Positions 51,635-61,247 of a DNA stretch of 64,000 bases are shown one piece after another. This DNA comes from Streptomyces sp. CB01373 (GTDB taxonomy: Bacteria; Actinomycetota; Actinomycetes; Streptomycetales; Streptomycetaceae), in NCBI RefSeq assembly GCF_002803075.1, contig NZ_NNBK01000016.1:150294-214293 (forward strand), read 5' to 3'. The position numbers and the translations under genes were made by a program. A model generated the notes under the pieces. It made no database searches. It saw only the letters and a list, made by a program, of their open reading frames with translations, and was not told where the DNA came from. Numbering within the stretch: position 1 is the first letter of the stretch; every line of letters starts with the position of its first letter.

Positions 51635-52083
51635 GCCGGCTCGCGCCCACGCCCCTTCTCCGGACCGTGCCCGGGGAGGCAGAAGTGGAGCCGGGCTCCG
51701 ACGCCCCGGGGGGAGAGGCGCCGAAACCCGGCTCTGGGAAGGTCCCGGCGCCGGGGGGGGAGTGCGTCGGGACGTGGCTCTGGACATCTGTGCGTCCCCG
51801 AGGGGGGACGGGCCCGGTCCGGTGGACGGAACCGTCCGGGAACCGAACTCCTGGGCTCGGAAAGGTTGTTCCCGTGCCCTCGCTGCTTCAAGCGACGGTA
51901 CACGGCCATGTTTGCGCGCCCTTTCGTCACCCGGCGTACGCGGTCGCCCGGCGCACCGTCGGCCTCACGCGCCCGGTCTCACCACGCCCCGGCCAGGTTG
52001 CCCGCCCGGACAACCGTGAGCCGTGACGACAGCGCGGGCGCGTCCCTGGACGAATCCATGGCCGGATCCCGCTCGGAACAGCC
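51635..52083. other. intergenic region, nothing supported
   Basis: This is 449 bp between convergent WYL and hrdD genes. It contains several G6-G7 runs (51710-51820) and open frames without coding bias. No clear hairpin terminator beyond short GC-rich repeats was found. Confidence 0.45.
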
Positions 52084-53082
<999 letters not shown>

Positions 53083-53175
53083 GCGTGCTCCCTTGCGATG
53101 GTGGGTCAGCGGGTGGTCCTTCAGATGCTCGGCACCTGCCTCGGAACTCTCCTCGGGTGCCCGGCATCCGATGGA

Positions 53176-53205
53176 AACAACGACTGGAATCCGGACAGAA
53201 TTCCC
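53176..53205 (-). promoter_or_regulatory. SigR-type promoter of hrdD
   Basis: On the minus strand GGGAAT (53205-53200), exactly 18 bases, then GTTGTT (from 53181) match the SigR consensus GGAAT-N18-GTT. It lies about 95 bp upstream of the hrdD start codon. hrdD is a known SigR target. Confidence 0.8.
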
Positions 53206-53520
53206 AACCCGCCCGCCAATTTTCTGATCATGCAGTACCCTGTCTCGCCACAGCCGTCGAACTCTGCCGCCGACGGCCGTGGAACCGCAGGTCAGGGCGG
53301 CGCCGAGGGGCGTCCCGGATCCTTCACGGACCCCGCCGGTCGCCCCGGATGCGAGACCCCACTCACACCGATGGCGCCACTTCAGGGAAGAGCGTCCTCT
53401 TCGACCACCTTCCACCCTGATGGACGAATCGCACTCGCGGAAGGTTGCCGCAAACCCGGACTCTCGGGAAAATCCAAGCCTCTCCACACCCTCGTCTTAC
53501 GCAGCGGGGGCGCGCGTGTC
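53206..53520. other. intergenic region between hrdD promoter and dioxygenase gene
   Basis: About 315 bp with no supported gene. Further hrdD promoters, such as a SigE-type one, may lie here, but no match was strong enough to call. The end of the dioxygenase gene bounds it. Confidence 0.4.
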
Positions 53521-54306
53521 TCAGCCGAACTGCACGGAACGCTTGGCCAGGCCCATCCAGAAGCCGTCGATCACGGTCCTCTGCGTACCCAGCTCGCCCC
53601 CGGCCTCCGCCGCACCCATGGTCACGAACAGCGGGGCGAAGTGCTCGGTGCGCGGGTGGGCGTACCGGCCGGCCGGGGCCTTGTCGAGGAAGTCCAGCAG
53701 GGCGTCCCAGTCGCGGGACTCCAGGGCACGCCGTCCCCAGTCGTCGAACTCGGCGGACCAGCTCGGCACCCCGGCGTGGCGCAGGGCGGCCAGGTTGTGG
53801 GTGAAGAAGCCGGAGCCGACGATCAGCACGCCCTCGTCGCGCAGCGGCGCCAGCCTGCGGCCGATGTCCATGAGCCTGACCGGGTCGAGGGTCGGCATGG
53901 AGACCTGGAGCACGGGGATGTCGGCGGCGGGGAACATCTCGACGAGCGGGACATAGGCGCCGTGGTCGAGGCCGCGGTCCGGGACGTCCTGCACGGGCAT
54001 TCCGGGCGCGCGCAGCAACTTCCGCACGCTCTCGGCGAGTTCGGGTGCGCCGGGGGCGGCGTAGCGCACCCGGTAATAGTGCTCGGGGAAGCCCCAGAAG
54101 TCGTAGACGAGGGGGACCGTCTCGATGGCGCCGAGGGCCAGCGGGGCCTCCTCCCAGTGTGCGGAGACCACGAGGATCGCCTTGGGGCGGGGCAGCTCGG
54201 CGGACCAGGCGGCGAGCTGGCCGGGCCAGACCGGGTCGTCCGCGAGCGGCGGAGCACCGTGGCCGAGGTAGAGGGCGGGCATGCGCTCTCGGGTGGCAGC
54301 GGACAT
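53521..54306 (-). CDS. class III extradiol dioxygenase (LigB/DODA type)
   Basis: The product is 261 aa with the metal His of YLGHGAP (near 14), the SAHWEE loop, LDHGAYVPL and SGFFTHNL, all typical of YgiD/DODA-type LigB proteins. It probably opens an aromatic ring. It is divergent from a marR gene with paired operator-like repeats between them, the common MarR-LigB arrangement. Confidence 0.9.
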   Translation of the reverse strand: MSAATRERMPALYLGHGAPPLADDPVWPGQLAAWSAELPRPKAILVVSAHWEEAPLALGAIETVPLVYDFWGFPEHYYRVRYAAPGAPELAESVRKLLRAPGMPVQDVPDRGLDHGAYVPLVEMFPAADIPVLQVSMPTLDPVRLMDIGRRLAPLRDEGVLIVGSGFFTHNLAALRHAGVPSWSAEFDDWGRRALESRDWDALLDFLDKAPAGRYAHPRTEHFAPLFVTMGAAEAGGELGTQRTVIDGFWMGLAKRSVQFG

Positions 54307-54328
54307 GATGGCGGCTCCCTGAAAGATG

Positions 54329-54383
54329 CTTGAAAACTAAAGCTCCAAGCCCCACGGTACGTCCGATTTGTTTAAACTTCAAG
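54329..54383. promoter_or_regulatory. MarR operator pair
   Basis: CTTGAAAACTAAA (54329-54341) and TTTAAACTTCAAG (54371-54383) are near-complementary inverted copies. The second overlaps the -35 region of the marR promoter, whose TACAGT -10 (54394-54399) lies six bases before the marR ATG. Confidence 0.55.
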
Positions 54384-54405
54384 AAGCTGCTCGTACAGTG
54401 GACTC

Positions 54406-54945
54406 ATGAACACGGCACCCGCTTCCGCCCCCGAGCCCGCACCCACGCCCCCCGACGCCGATGCCCACCGCTGGCTCACCGCCGAGGAGCAGGGCGTCTG
54501 GCTTTCCTACCGGCACGCCACCACCCTGCTCGAGGACCACCTCGACCGCCAGCTCCAGCGCGACGCGGGCATGCCGCACATCTATTACGGCCTCCTCGTC
54601 AAGCTCGCCGACGCCCCGCGGTACCGGCTGCGGATGACCGAACTGGCCATGGACGCCAAGATCACCCGCTCCCGCCTCTCCCACGCGATCGCCCGCCTGG
54701 AGAAGAACGGCTGGGTGCGCCGCGAGGACTGCCCCTCCGACAAGCGCGGCCAGTTCGCGGTCCTCACCGACCAGGGTCTCCAGGTGCTGCGCCGCACCGC
54801 GCCGGGTCATGTGACCGCCGTACGCCAGGCGCTCTTCGACCGTCTCACCCCGGAACAGCAGAAGTCCCTCGGCGAGATCATGCAGATCGTCGCCGAGGGA
54901 CTCCAGCCGAACGAAGCGGGTGCGGACCTGCCCTGGCTCCGCTGA
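54406..54945 (+). CDS. MarR-family transcriptional regulator
   Basis: The product is 179 aa with a winged helix-turn-helix at about 75-135 (MTELAMDAKITRSRLSHAIARLEKNGWVRREDCPSDKRGQFAVLT in pieces). It starts at an ATG six bases after a -10 element and without a ribosome binding site, so the transcript may be leaderless. It is the likely repressor of the divergent dioxygenase gene. Confidence 0.92.
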   Translation: MNTAPASAPEPAPTPPDADAHRWLTAEEQGVWLSYRHATTLLEDHLDRQLQRDAGMPHIYYGLLVKLADAPRYRLRMTELAMDAKITRSRLSHAIARLEKNGWVRREDCPSDKRGQFAVLTDQGLQVLRRTAPGHVTAVRQALFDRLTPEQQKSLGEIMQIVAEGLQPNEAGADLPWLR

Positions 54946-55036
54946 GGGGCGGAGAGGTACGGGACAGGTACGTGGTTTACGCCCCGGTGGGCGCCTCAGC
55001 AGGCTCTGAGCAGGCGCCTCATCGGGTGCCCCGGTG

Positions 55037-56590
55037 TCAGTGGACGATGACCGGCACCGCCGTCTCGTCCTCGGCGCCCGCGCCGGACCCGTCCCCGGAC
55101 CCGGTCACCTTGGTGCCGCCCGGACGCCCCGCGTTGACGAGGGTCAGGGCGATCACGGCGGCCACGACCAGGATGCCGACGGCGAACCAGACCGCGCTGG
55201 TGTAGCCGTGCACCATGCTCTCCAACTGCACCAGCTGCTGCTGGGGCCTGGTGGCGGCACCCTTGATGTGGTCCTGGATGTACGAGGTCGTGGCCGAGGC
55301 CGCGATCGTGTTCAGCAGGGCCGTACCGATGGCGCCGCCCACCTGCTGGGAGGTGTTGACCATCGCGGAGGCGACACCCGCGTCACGCGGCTGGACACCC
55401 TGCGTGGCCAGGGACATGGCCGGCATGAACGCCGTACCCATGCCGAGGCCCAGCAGCAGCATCGCGGGCAGCAGCAGGGTGGCGTAGGAGGAGTCGAGCT
55501 CCAGCTGGGTCAGCAACAGCATGCCGGTGGCGGCGACCAGGAAGCCGGGGCCCATCAGCAGCCGCGGTGCCACCCGGGTCATCAGGCGGGTGCCGATCTG
55601 GGTGGAGCCGGTGATCATGCCGACGACCATCGGAAGGAAGGCGAAGCCGGTCCGCACCGGCGTGTACCCCCGCACGACCTGGAGGTAGTACGTCAGGAAG
55701 AGGAACAGGCCGAACATCCCGATGACCGCGAGGCCCAGCGACAGGTAGATCCCGCCGCGGTTGCGGTCGGTGACCACGCGCAGCGGCAGCAGCGGGGCCT
55801 TCACCCGCGACTCGACCAGCGCGAAGGTCAGCAGCAGAACCGCGGACGCGACGAACATCGAGACGGTCAGGGTGTCGCTCCAGCCCTCGGACTCGGCGCG
55901 GGTGAAGCCGTACACCAGGGAGACCAGGCCGAGGGTGGACAGCACCACGCCCGGGATGTCGAGCGGCGCGCGGTTGCGGCCGCCGGCCGGCTCGCGGATG
56001 ACGAAGTAGGCGCCGGCCGCGGCGACGACCGCGAACGGGATGTTCACGAAGAACGTCCAGCGCCAGTCCAGGTACTCGGTGAGGAATCCGCCGAGGATCA
56101 GACCGACGGCGCCACCGCCACCGGCGATCGCGCCGTATATGCCGAACGCCTTGGCGCGCTCCTTGGCGTCGGTGAACGTCACCGCGAGCAGGGAAAGCGC
56201 GGCGGGCGCGAGCAGCGCGCCGAAGACGCCCTGCAGCGCGCGGGCGCCGAACATCATCGCGCCGGTGGTGGCCGCGCCGCCGAGCGCAGAGGCCGCCGCG
56301 AAGCCGGTCAGACCGGTCACGAAGGCCCGCTTGCGGCCCCAGAGGTCGGCGATACGGCCGCCGAAGAGCAGCAGTCCGCCGAAGGCGAGGGCGTAGGCCG
56401 TGACGACCCACTGCCGGTTGCCGTCGGAGATGCCCAGGTCGCGCTGGGCGGAGGGCAGCGCGATGTTCACGATGGTCGCGTCCAGCACGACCATCAGCTG
56501 GGCGAGCGCGATGAAGACGAGCGCCTTCCAGCGACTCGGATCACCGGACGCCTCCGGGACGCCGGGAGCCTTTGCGGCTGTTTCAGACAT
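55037..56590 (-). CDS. DHA2-type MFS drug exporter
   Basis: The product is 517 aa with 14 helices, the helix-1 motif LVVLDATIVNIALPSAQRDL and GGRIADLWGRKRAFVTG, and a hydrophilic acidic tail. It is likely a multidrug exporter. The ATG at 56590 was preferred; a GTG at 56602 would add four residues. A TetR gene lies 238 bp upstream on the same strand, the gap being a purine-rich tract. Confidence 0.9.
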   Translation of the reverse strand: MSETAAKAPGVPEASGDPSRWKALVFIALAQLMVVLDATIVNIALPSAQRDLGISDGNRQWVVTAYALAFGGLLLFGGRIADLWGRKRAFVTGLTGFAAASALGGAATTGAMMFGARALQGVFGALLAPAALSLLAVTFTDAKERAKAFGIYGAIAGGGGAVGLILGGFLTEYLDWRWTFFVNIPFAVVAAAGAYFVIREPAGGRNRAPLDIPGVVLSTLGLVSLVYGFTRAESEGWSDTLTVSMFVASAVLLLTFALVESRVKAPLLPLRVVTDRNRGGIYLSLGLAVIGMFGLFLFLTYYLQVVRGYTPVRTGFAFLPMVVGMITGSTQIGTRLMTRVAPRLLMGPGFLVAATGMLLLTQLELDSSYATLLLPAMLLLGLGMGTAFMPAMSLATQGVQPRDAGVASAMVNTSQQVGGAIGTALLNTIAASATTSYIQDHIKGAATRPQQQLVQLESMVHGYTSAVWFAVGILVVAAVIALTLVNAGRPGGTKVTGSGDGSGAGAEDETAVPVIVH

Positions 56591-56628
56591 GGGTGTACCC
56601 ACTTCGGGACTTCGTGACGGAAAAGACG

Positions 56629-56716
56629 GAGAGACAGAGAGAGGCAGGGAGAGGCAGGGAGGGACAGGAAGGCGAGAGGAGGAGAGAAGAGGAGAGAAGA
56701 GGCGAGAGGAGAAGAG
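56629..56716. repeat. polypurine (GA-rich) tract
   Basis: About 88 bases of plus strand contain no T and only six C, with repeated GAGGCAGGGA and AGAGGAGAGAAG units. It lies between the exporter and its TetR gene, and the minus-strand transcript would be pyrimidine-rich. Confidence 0.85.
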
Positions 56717-56828
56717 TCGGGAAGTTACGGAAAGAGACTGGAACGGGCTGGAAAAGACGGAGAAAACGGCGTCGGAAGGTCGCGGCCGGCCTCACGGCCG
56801 ACTCGGGTCCGGTTGCGCTTCCGGCCGG

Positions 56829-57482
56829 TCAGGACCGGCGGAGTTCCTCCAAGGTCGCGGTCGTACCCGGAAGGGCGGATCGGGCCGGGGCCCGCAGCCC
56901 GTCCAGGAACAGTTGCAGATGACGGTGCACGAAGCGGTCGATGCTGCCGCAGCCGGTGCCGGCCAGCGGCCGGGAGAGCTGGGCCACGGCGACCATCACG
57001 TCGCCGACGCCCACGTCGGGGCGCAGTTGCCCGGCCTCCTTGGCGCGGTCCATGACCTCCTCGACGAGGTGTTCGATCCTTTCACGGGCGGCTTCCAGGT
57101 CGGGGTGATGCCGGTCGAACGTGCTGGAGACCATCGGGCACAGCGCGCTGATCCGCTCGTCGGCGGAGGCGTGCACGAAGTGCTCCAGGGCGCCGAAGGC
57201 GTCACCCGTCTCCGCGAGCGCCCGCTCGGCCGCCCGCGCCGTGCGGTCCATGACGGAGCAGACGACCTCGCGTACGAGGGCGTCACGGTCCGGGAAGTTG
57301 CGGTACAGCGTGGCGTTGCCGACGCCGGCCCGGCGGGCGATCTCGTCGAGCGGCACCTCGGGGCCGTACTCGACGAACATCTCGCCGGCGGCGGTGACGA
57401 TGCGCTCCCGGTTGCGCAGGGCATCGGCGCGAAGCCGGGTCGCCTTGCGGTGCTCGGGGTTCGCGGTCGTCGCGGCTTGCAC
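56829..57482 (-). CDS. TetR-family regulator
   Basis: The product is 217 aa with a helix-turn-helix at about 30-75 (PEVPLDEIARRAGVGNATLYRNF) and a TetR_C domain. The GTG at 57482 was chosen because GAGGAG lies seven bases upstream; the frame is open to 57659 but that part is repeat-rich and non-coding in character. It probably controls the downstream DHA2 exporter. Confidence 0.9.
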   Translation of the reverse strand: MQAATTANPEHRKATRLRADALRNRERIVTAAGEMFVEYGPEVPLDEIARRAGVGNATLYRNFPDRDALVREVVCSVMDRTARAAERALAETGDAFGALEHFVHASADERISALCPMVSSTFDRHHPDLEAARERIEHLVEEVMDRAKEAGQLRPDVGVGDVMVAVAQLSRPLAGTGCGSIDRFVHRHLQLFLDGLRAPARSALPGTTATLEELRRS

Positions 57483-57866
57483 GGTGCACTCCTCAAGTCG
57501 GTCGGTCGGCCACTCGGCCGACCCTTGCTCGCCCGCCCGCCGGTTGGTCGGTCGGCCGGTCGGCCCATCGATTGGCCGGTCGGTCATCCGACGGCCGGTG
57601 CGTCGGGCGGGGTTGCGATCCGGGGAGCGAGTCCCCGTTTCGCGCGGACACTCAGCCAAACGGGGAAGAGGTCCCCGGTTATTTCCGGACCGCCGCGAGT
57701 TTTCTCGTGACCTGAGTCACACCCGCCTGGGCGTACGCATTCGCACGACCGGGCGCCCCGTCGCACGTCCGGACCGCTCCAGCGCGCGCCGAACGCCCAC
57801 GCGACACAGGGTGATCGCAAGGGTGCAGCCGGAAACCGGTGGCTGCCTGGCGCGAAAGGTGAACGC
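57483..57866. promoter_or_regulatory. intergenic region with GGTCG repeats and a Crp-like site
   Basis: The left part (about 57500-57600) is full of GGTCGGTCGG/CCGGTCGG words. At 57707-57720 GTGACCTGAGTCAC matches the Streptomyces Crp pattern GTG-N6-GNCAC, about 147 bp before the metalloprotease start. Confidence 0.5.
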
Positions 57867-59162
57867 ATGCAGGCGCAGCCACCCCGCCGCCGTATAGGCC
57901 CGATACCCAAGCGCCGTGCGGTCGCCATGGCCTCCGTCACGGCGCTGATCCTCGCGGTCGGCACCTCGGCGGGAACCGGTCACCTCACGGCAGGCGGCAC
58001 GGCGCCCGACACCGGAACGTCCGCGCTGGCCCGCTCCCCCGCCCTGACCCCCTGCATGATCAGCGGAGCCTCTTCGGTCCAGATGTCGGAGGGCGTCCCC
58101 ACCACCGGCGGCTACGCCCGCTCCCTCGGTACCGTCCACGCCCTGACCCTGATGATCGACTTCTCCGACTCGCCCGGCGAGGACGACGCGCTCGACCGCT
58201 TCCACGAGTTCTTCCCGCAGACCCAGGAGTGGTTCCACACCGCCTCCTACGGCCGCCTCGACTACCGCGCGGAGGCCCCGATCACCCGGTGGCTGCGCAT
58301 GCCGAAACCGTTCAAGGACTACGGCCTGGAGCGCGGCGCCCCGTTCGACCCCGGCTACCGCCAGCTGATCAAGGACATAGTCGCGGCCGCCGGCCCGACG
58401 GTGGACTTCCGGGACTACGACCTGATCAACGTCCTCATGACCCCGAACGCGGGTCCCTCCGCCCTGGACACGGTCCTGTCGGTGACCTTCGCCGGCAACT
58501 CGGACGCTCCCGTCGCCAACGGCGTCGCGATGGCCAACGTCTCCTTCATCTACTCCCGCCAGGACGACGGCTCCGGCTCCTTCGAGAGCACCGGCTTCCG
58601 TGTCCTGCCCCACGAGAACGGCCATGTCTTCGGACTGCCCGACCTCTACACCCAGGAGGGCGGGGGGGCGGTCGGCCACTGGGACATCATGAGCGAGGAC
58701 TGGGGCGCCAACAACGATCTGCTCGGCTGGCACAAGTGGAAGCTGGGCTGGCTGGACGCCTCCCAGGTGAGCTGCGCGTCCAAGAAGGGCTCCACCGAGT
58801 ACACCCTCACCCCGCTGGGCCGCGTGGGCGGCCACAAACTGGTCTTCGTCCCCCTCGACGGACGGACCGGTTACGCCCTCGAACTGCGCACTCTCTCGGG
58901 CAACGACGAGGACGTGTGCCGGCCGGGCATCCTGGTCTACAAGGTCGACGCCGAGGTCGACACCGGGCAGGGCCCGATCACGGTCCGCGACTCCCACCCC
59001 AACTCCGGCGGCTGCACCCACAGCCCCAACGTCGAGGCGGAGCTCTCCGACGCGCCCTTCGCGCCGGGCGAGTCCTTCAAGGACCCCAAGGCACATCTCC
59101 GCGTCGACGTGGTCTCGGCCGACCACGCGGGGAACTACCGGATACGGGTCACCCGGCAGTGA
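57867..59162 (+). CDS. secreted M6-family metalloprotease
   Basis: The product is 431 aa. An N-terminal signal peptide follows an Arg-rich n-region (about 1-44). The mature part has the M6 zinc site H249-E-N-G-H253 followed by VFGLPDLY, and GHWDIMSEDWG, the met-turn region. It is an InhA-like peptidase domain without the C-terminal extensions of longer members. ATG follows AAAGGTG. Confidence 0.9.
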   Translation: MQAQPPRRRIGPIPKRRAVAMASVTALILAVGTSAGTGHLTAGGTAPDTGTSALARSPALTPCMISGASSVQMSEGVPTTGGYARSLGTVHALTLMIDFSDSPGEDDALDRFHEFFPQTQEWFHTASYGRLDYRAEAPITRWLRMPKPFKDYGLERGAPFDPGYRQLIKDIVAAAGPTVDFRDYDLINVLMTPNAGPSALDTVLSVTFAGNSDAPVANGVAMANVSFIYSRQDDGSGSFESTGFRVLPHENGHVFGLPDLYTQEGGGAVGHWDIMSEDWGANNDLLGWHKWKLGWLDASQVSCASKKGSTEYTLTPLGRVGGHKLVFVPLDGRTGYALELRTLSGNDEDVCRPGILVYKVDAEVDTGQGPITVRDSHPNSGGCTHSPNVEAELSDAPFAPGESFKDPKAHLRVDVVSADHAGNYRIRVTRQ

Positions 59163-59390
59163 CGCGCGGACGCGGACGGAGCGGACGGGGGCGGAGCGGA
59201 CGCAACCGTACGGGCGCAAACCGTACGGGCGCGGTCGGCGCGGACCTGGAGCATACGCGCGCGCGAACCACGCGGACGCGGCCGCCGCGGACCTGAACCG
59301 TTCGCACGCGAACCCCGCGGACGCGCGAACGGACTACCGTGGGCCGCCGTAGGCCTGCTGCGACCACCGCCGTACCGGAGAACCGAACCG

Positions 59391-61037
59391 ATGCCCGCGA
59401 ACACCACGACGGATCCGGAGGCCCATGAGGCCGCCGGCGCCGACGACGCCCGCACCGGGCCCTCCACGCCAGGCGCGCACCCGGCCGCATCCCCCGCCGG
59501 ACCGGCCGCCGCACCCGCCGAAGCCGTGACCCCCCTGATGCGGGGCGTGGCCGTGCTGCGGGAGCTGACGCGGGCCGGAGGCGCGCTGAGCCCCAGCGCC
59601 CTGGAACGCGCCACGGGCCTCGCCCGCTCGACGGTGGACCGCATCACGGCGACGCTCGCCCGGATGGGATACGCGCGCCTCGACGGCCGGGACGTCGTCC
59701 TCACCCCCCGCCTGATGGAACTGGGCAACGCCTACCTGGCCTCCCTGCGCCTGCCGGCCCTGCTCGGCGCGCGCGCCGACGCGCTCGCCGACGAACTGGA
59801 CGAGTCGGTGTCCCTGGCGGTCGGCGACCGCGACGGAATCCGCTTCATCCACCAGGCGACCCGCCGCCGCGCGATGTCGTTGAGCTTCCGTATCGGCGAC
59901 CTGCTCCCGGCCGAACGCACCGCGCCGGGCGCCCTGTTCGCCACCGAGTGGACGGACGAGGACTGGCACCGCTGGCACGAGCGCCGCTCGGCGGACCCGG
60001 AGGACCGGAACTTCCCGGCGGTACCGCAACGCGCCCCCGGCCCGGACGACTTCGAGGAGCGAACCACTCAAGCGGGCCGCGAGGGCTGGTCGTTGGACGA
60101 CCAGCTGATCGAACCGGGCCTGGTCGCGGTCTCCGTGCCGGTACGGAACCCCGCCGACGGCCGGATCGCGTGCGTGGCGAGCGTGGTGAGCCACACCAGC
60201 CGCCACTCGGCTCATGATCTGCGCACGACGCTGCTGCCCCGTCTGCGGAAGACGGTCGCGGCCATGGAACGGGACCTGCGCGAGGCCCCGCCTCCGGCGT
60301 CCGTGCCGCCGCCGTCGGGCCTGGCGACCTGGACGGCCGCCTCGAAACAGGAACTGGGCCGCGACTTCGTCGAATCCCTGGCCCGCGGACTGACGGTCCT
60401 GACGGCCTTCGACGAGGGCCGACCCGCCCTGACCCTGACCGAGGTCGCGAAGGCCACGGGCCTGGCCAGGGCGACGGCCCGCAGGGCGCTGATCACCTAC
60501 GAGCACCTGGGCCTGGTGAGCCAGTCCAAGGGCACCCGCACGTTCACGCTCACCCCCCGAGTCCTGTCCCTTGGCTTCCCGCCGCTCTCCCGCGCCACCC
60601 TGTCCGGGATCGCCCAGCCGCATCTGGAGGACCTGGCGGCCCGGGTGCACGAGACGACGTCACTCGCCGTACTGACGCCGTCCGGCGAGGAGATCCAGTA
60701 CACGGCCCGCGCCACCACGAGCCGCATCATGAGCGTCGACATCACGGTCGGCGCCCGCCTCCCGGCCCGCGCGACGTCCCTGGGCCGAGCCCTCCTGACA
60801 GGCCACAGCCACGCCCTGTCCGACGAGGAACTGGAACAGGGCGTTCGCTCGATCGCCGTCCCCCTCCACGACCGCGCGGGCCGAGCGGTCGCCGCGACGA
60901 ACATCGCCTTCCACGCGGCCCGCCACACCCGCGAGGAATGCGTCGAGCACCTCCTCCCCGCCCTGACCCGCACCGCCCACCACATGGAGGAGGACCTCCA
61001 CATGGCCTCACGCTTCACCCGTGTCGCCCTGACCTGA
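59391..61037 (+). CDS. tandem IclR-family regulator (two fused IclR units)
   Basis: The product is 548 aa: a Pro/Ala-rich leader (1-45), a first IclR unit (HTH 47-100, effector domain to about 300) and a second unit (HTH about 325-380, effector to 548). The second effector domain is short: LGRALLTG near residue 468 runs straight into HSHALSDEELEQGV, lacking the roughly 45 residues present between the equivalent points of the first unit. Fused IclR regulators occur in actinobacteria; the target is unknown. Confidence 0.88.
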   Translation: MPANTTTDPEAHEAAGADDARTGPSTPGAHPAASPAGPAAAPAEAVTPLMRGVAVLRELTRAGGALSPSALERATGLARSTVDRITATLARMGYARLDGRDVVLTPRLMELGNAYLASLRLPALLGARADALADELDESVSLAVGDRDGIRFIHQATRRRAMSLSFRIGDLLPAERTAPGALFATEWTDEDWHRWHERRSADPEDRNFPAVPQRAPGPDDFEERTTQAGREGWSLDDQLIEPGLVAVSVPVRNPADGRIACVASVVSHTSRHSAHDLRTTLLPRLRKTVAAMERDLREAPPPASVPPPSGLATWTAASKQELGRDFVESLARGLTVLTAFDEGRPALTLTEVAKATGLARATARRALITYEHLGLVSQSKGTRTFTLTPRVLSLGFPPLSRATLSGIAQPHLEDLAARVHETTSLAVLTPSGEEIQYTARATTSRIMSVDITVGARLPARATSLGRALLTGHSHALSDEELEQGVRSIAVPLHDRAGRAVAATNIAFHAARHTREECVEHLLPALTRTAHHMEEDLHMASRFTRVALT

Positions 61038-61093
61038 CTCCCCACCGCCCCAATCCGGTACGCTGACGCCTGTGGCCCACGGGACCACGATCC

Positions 61094-61166
61094 GCCTTCG
61101 TAGCTCAGGGGATAGAGCACCGCTCTCCTAAAGCGGGTGTCGCAGGTTCGAATCCTGCCGGGGGCA
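61094..61166 (+). tRNA. tRNA-Arg(CCT)
   Basis: The 73-nt cloverleaf has acceptor GCCTTCG/CGGGGGC (with two T-G pairs), anticodon arm CCGCT-CTCCTAA-AGCGG with anticodon CCT, and T arm GCAGGTTCGAATCCTGC. Its 3' end is the probable attachment site of the adjacent integrase element. Confidence 0.93.
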
Positions 61167-61172
61167 CAGACA

Positions 61173-61215
61173 GAAGGGCCAGCTCAGGAGGGATTTCCTC
61201 CCAGACTGGCCCTTC
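61173..61215. terminator. hairpin between tRNA-Arg and integrase
   Basis: The outer stem GAAGGGCCAG/CTGGCCCTTC encloses an inner inverted repeat GGAGGG-ATTT-CCTCCC. It can end both the tRNA and the integrase transcripts. Confidence 0.7.
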
Positions 61216-61247
61216 GGCGTTTCAGGGGGCGTGCCACAGACGTGCCA

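Noticed and set aside
59163..59390. GCGGAC/CCGTACGGGCGC repeats before the IclR gene as a CRISPR or iteron array
   Set aside because: The units are short, irregular and degenerate, with no consistent spacer length.
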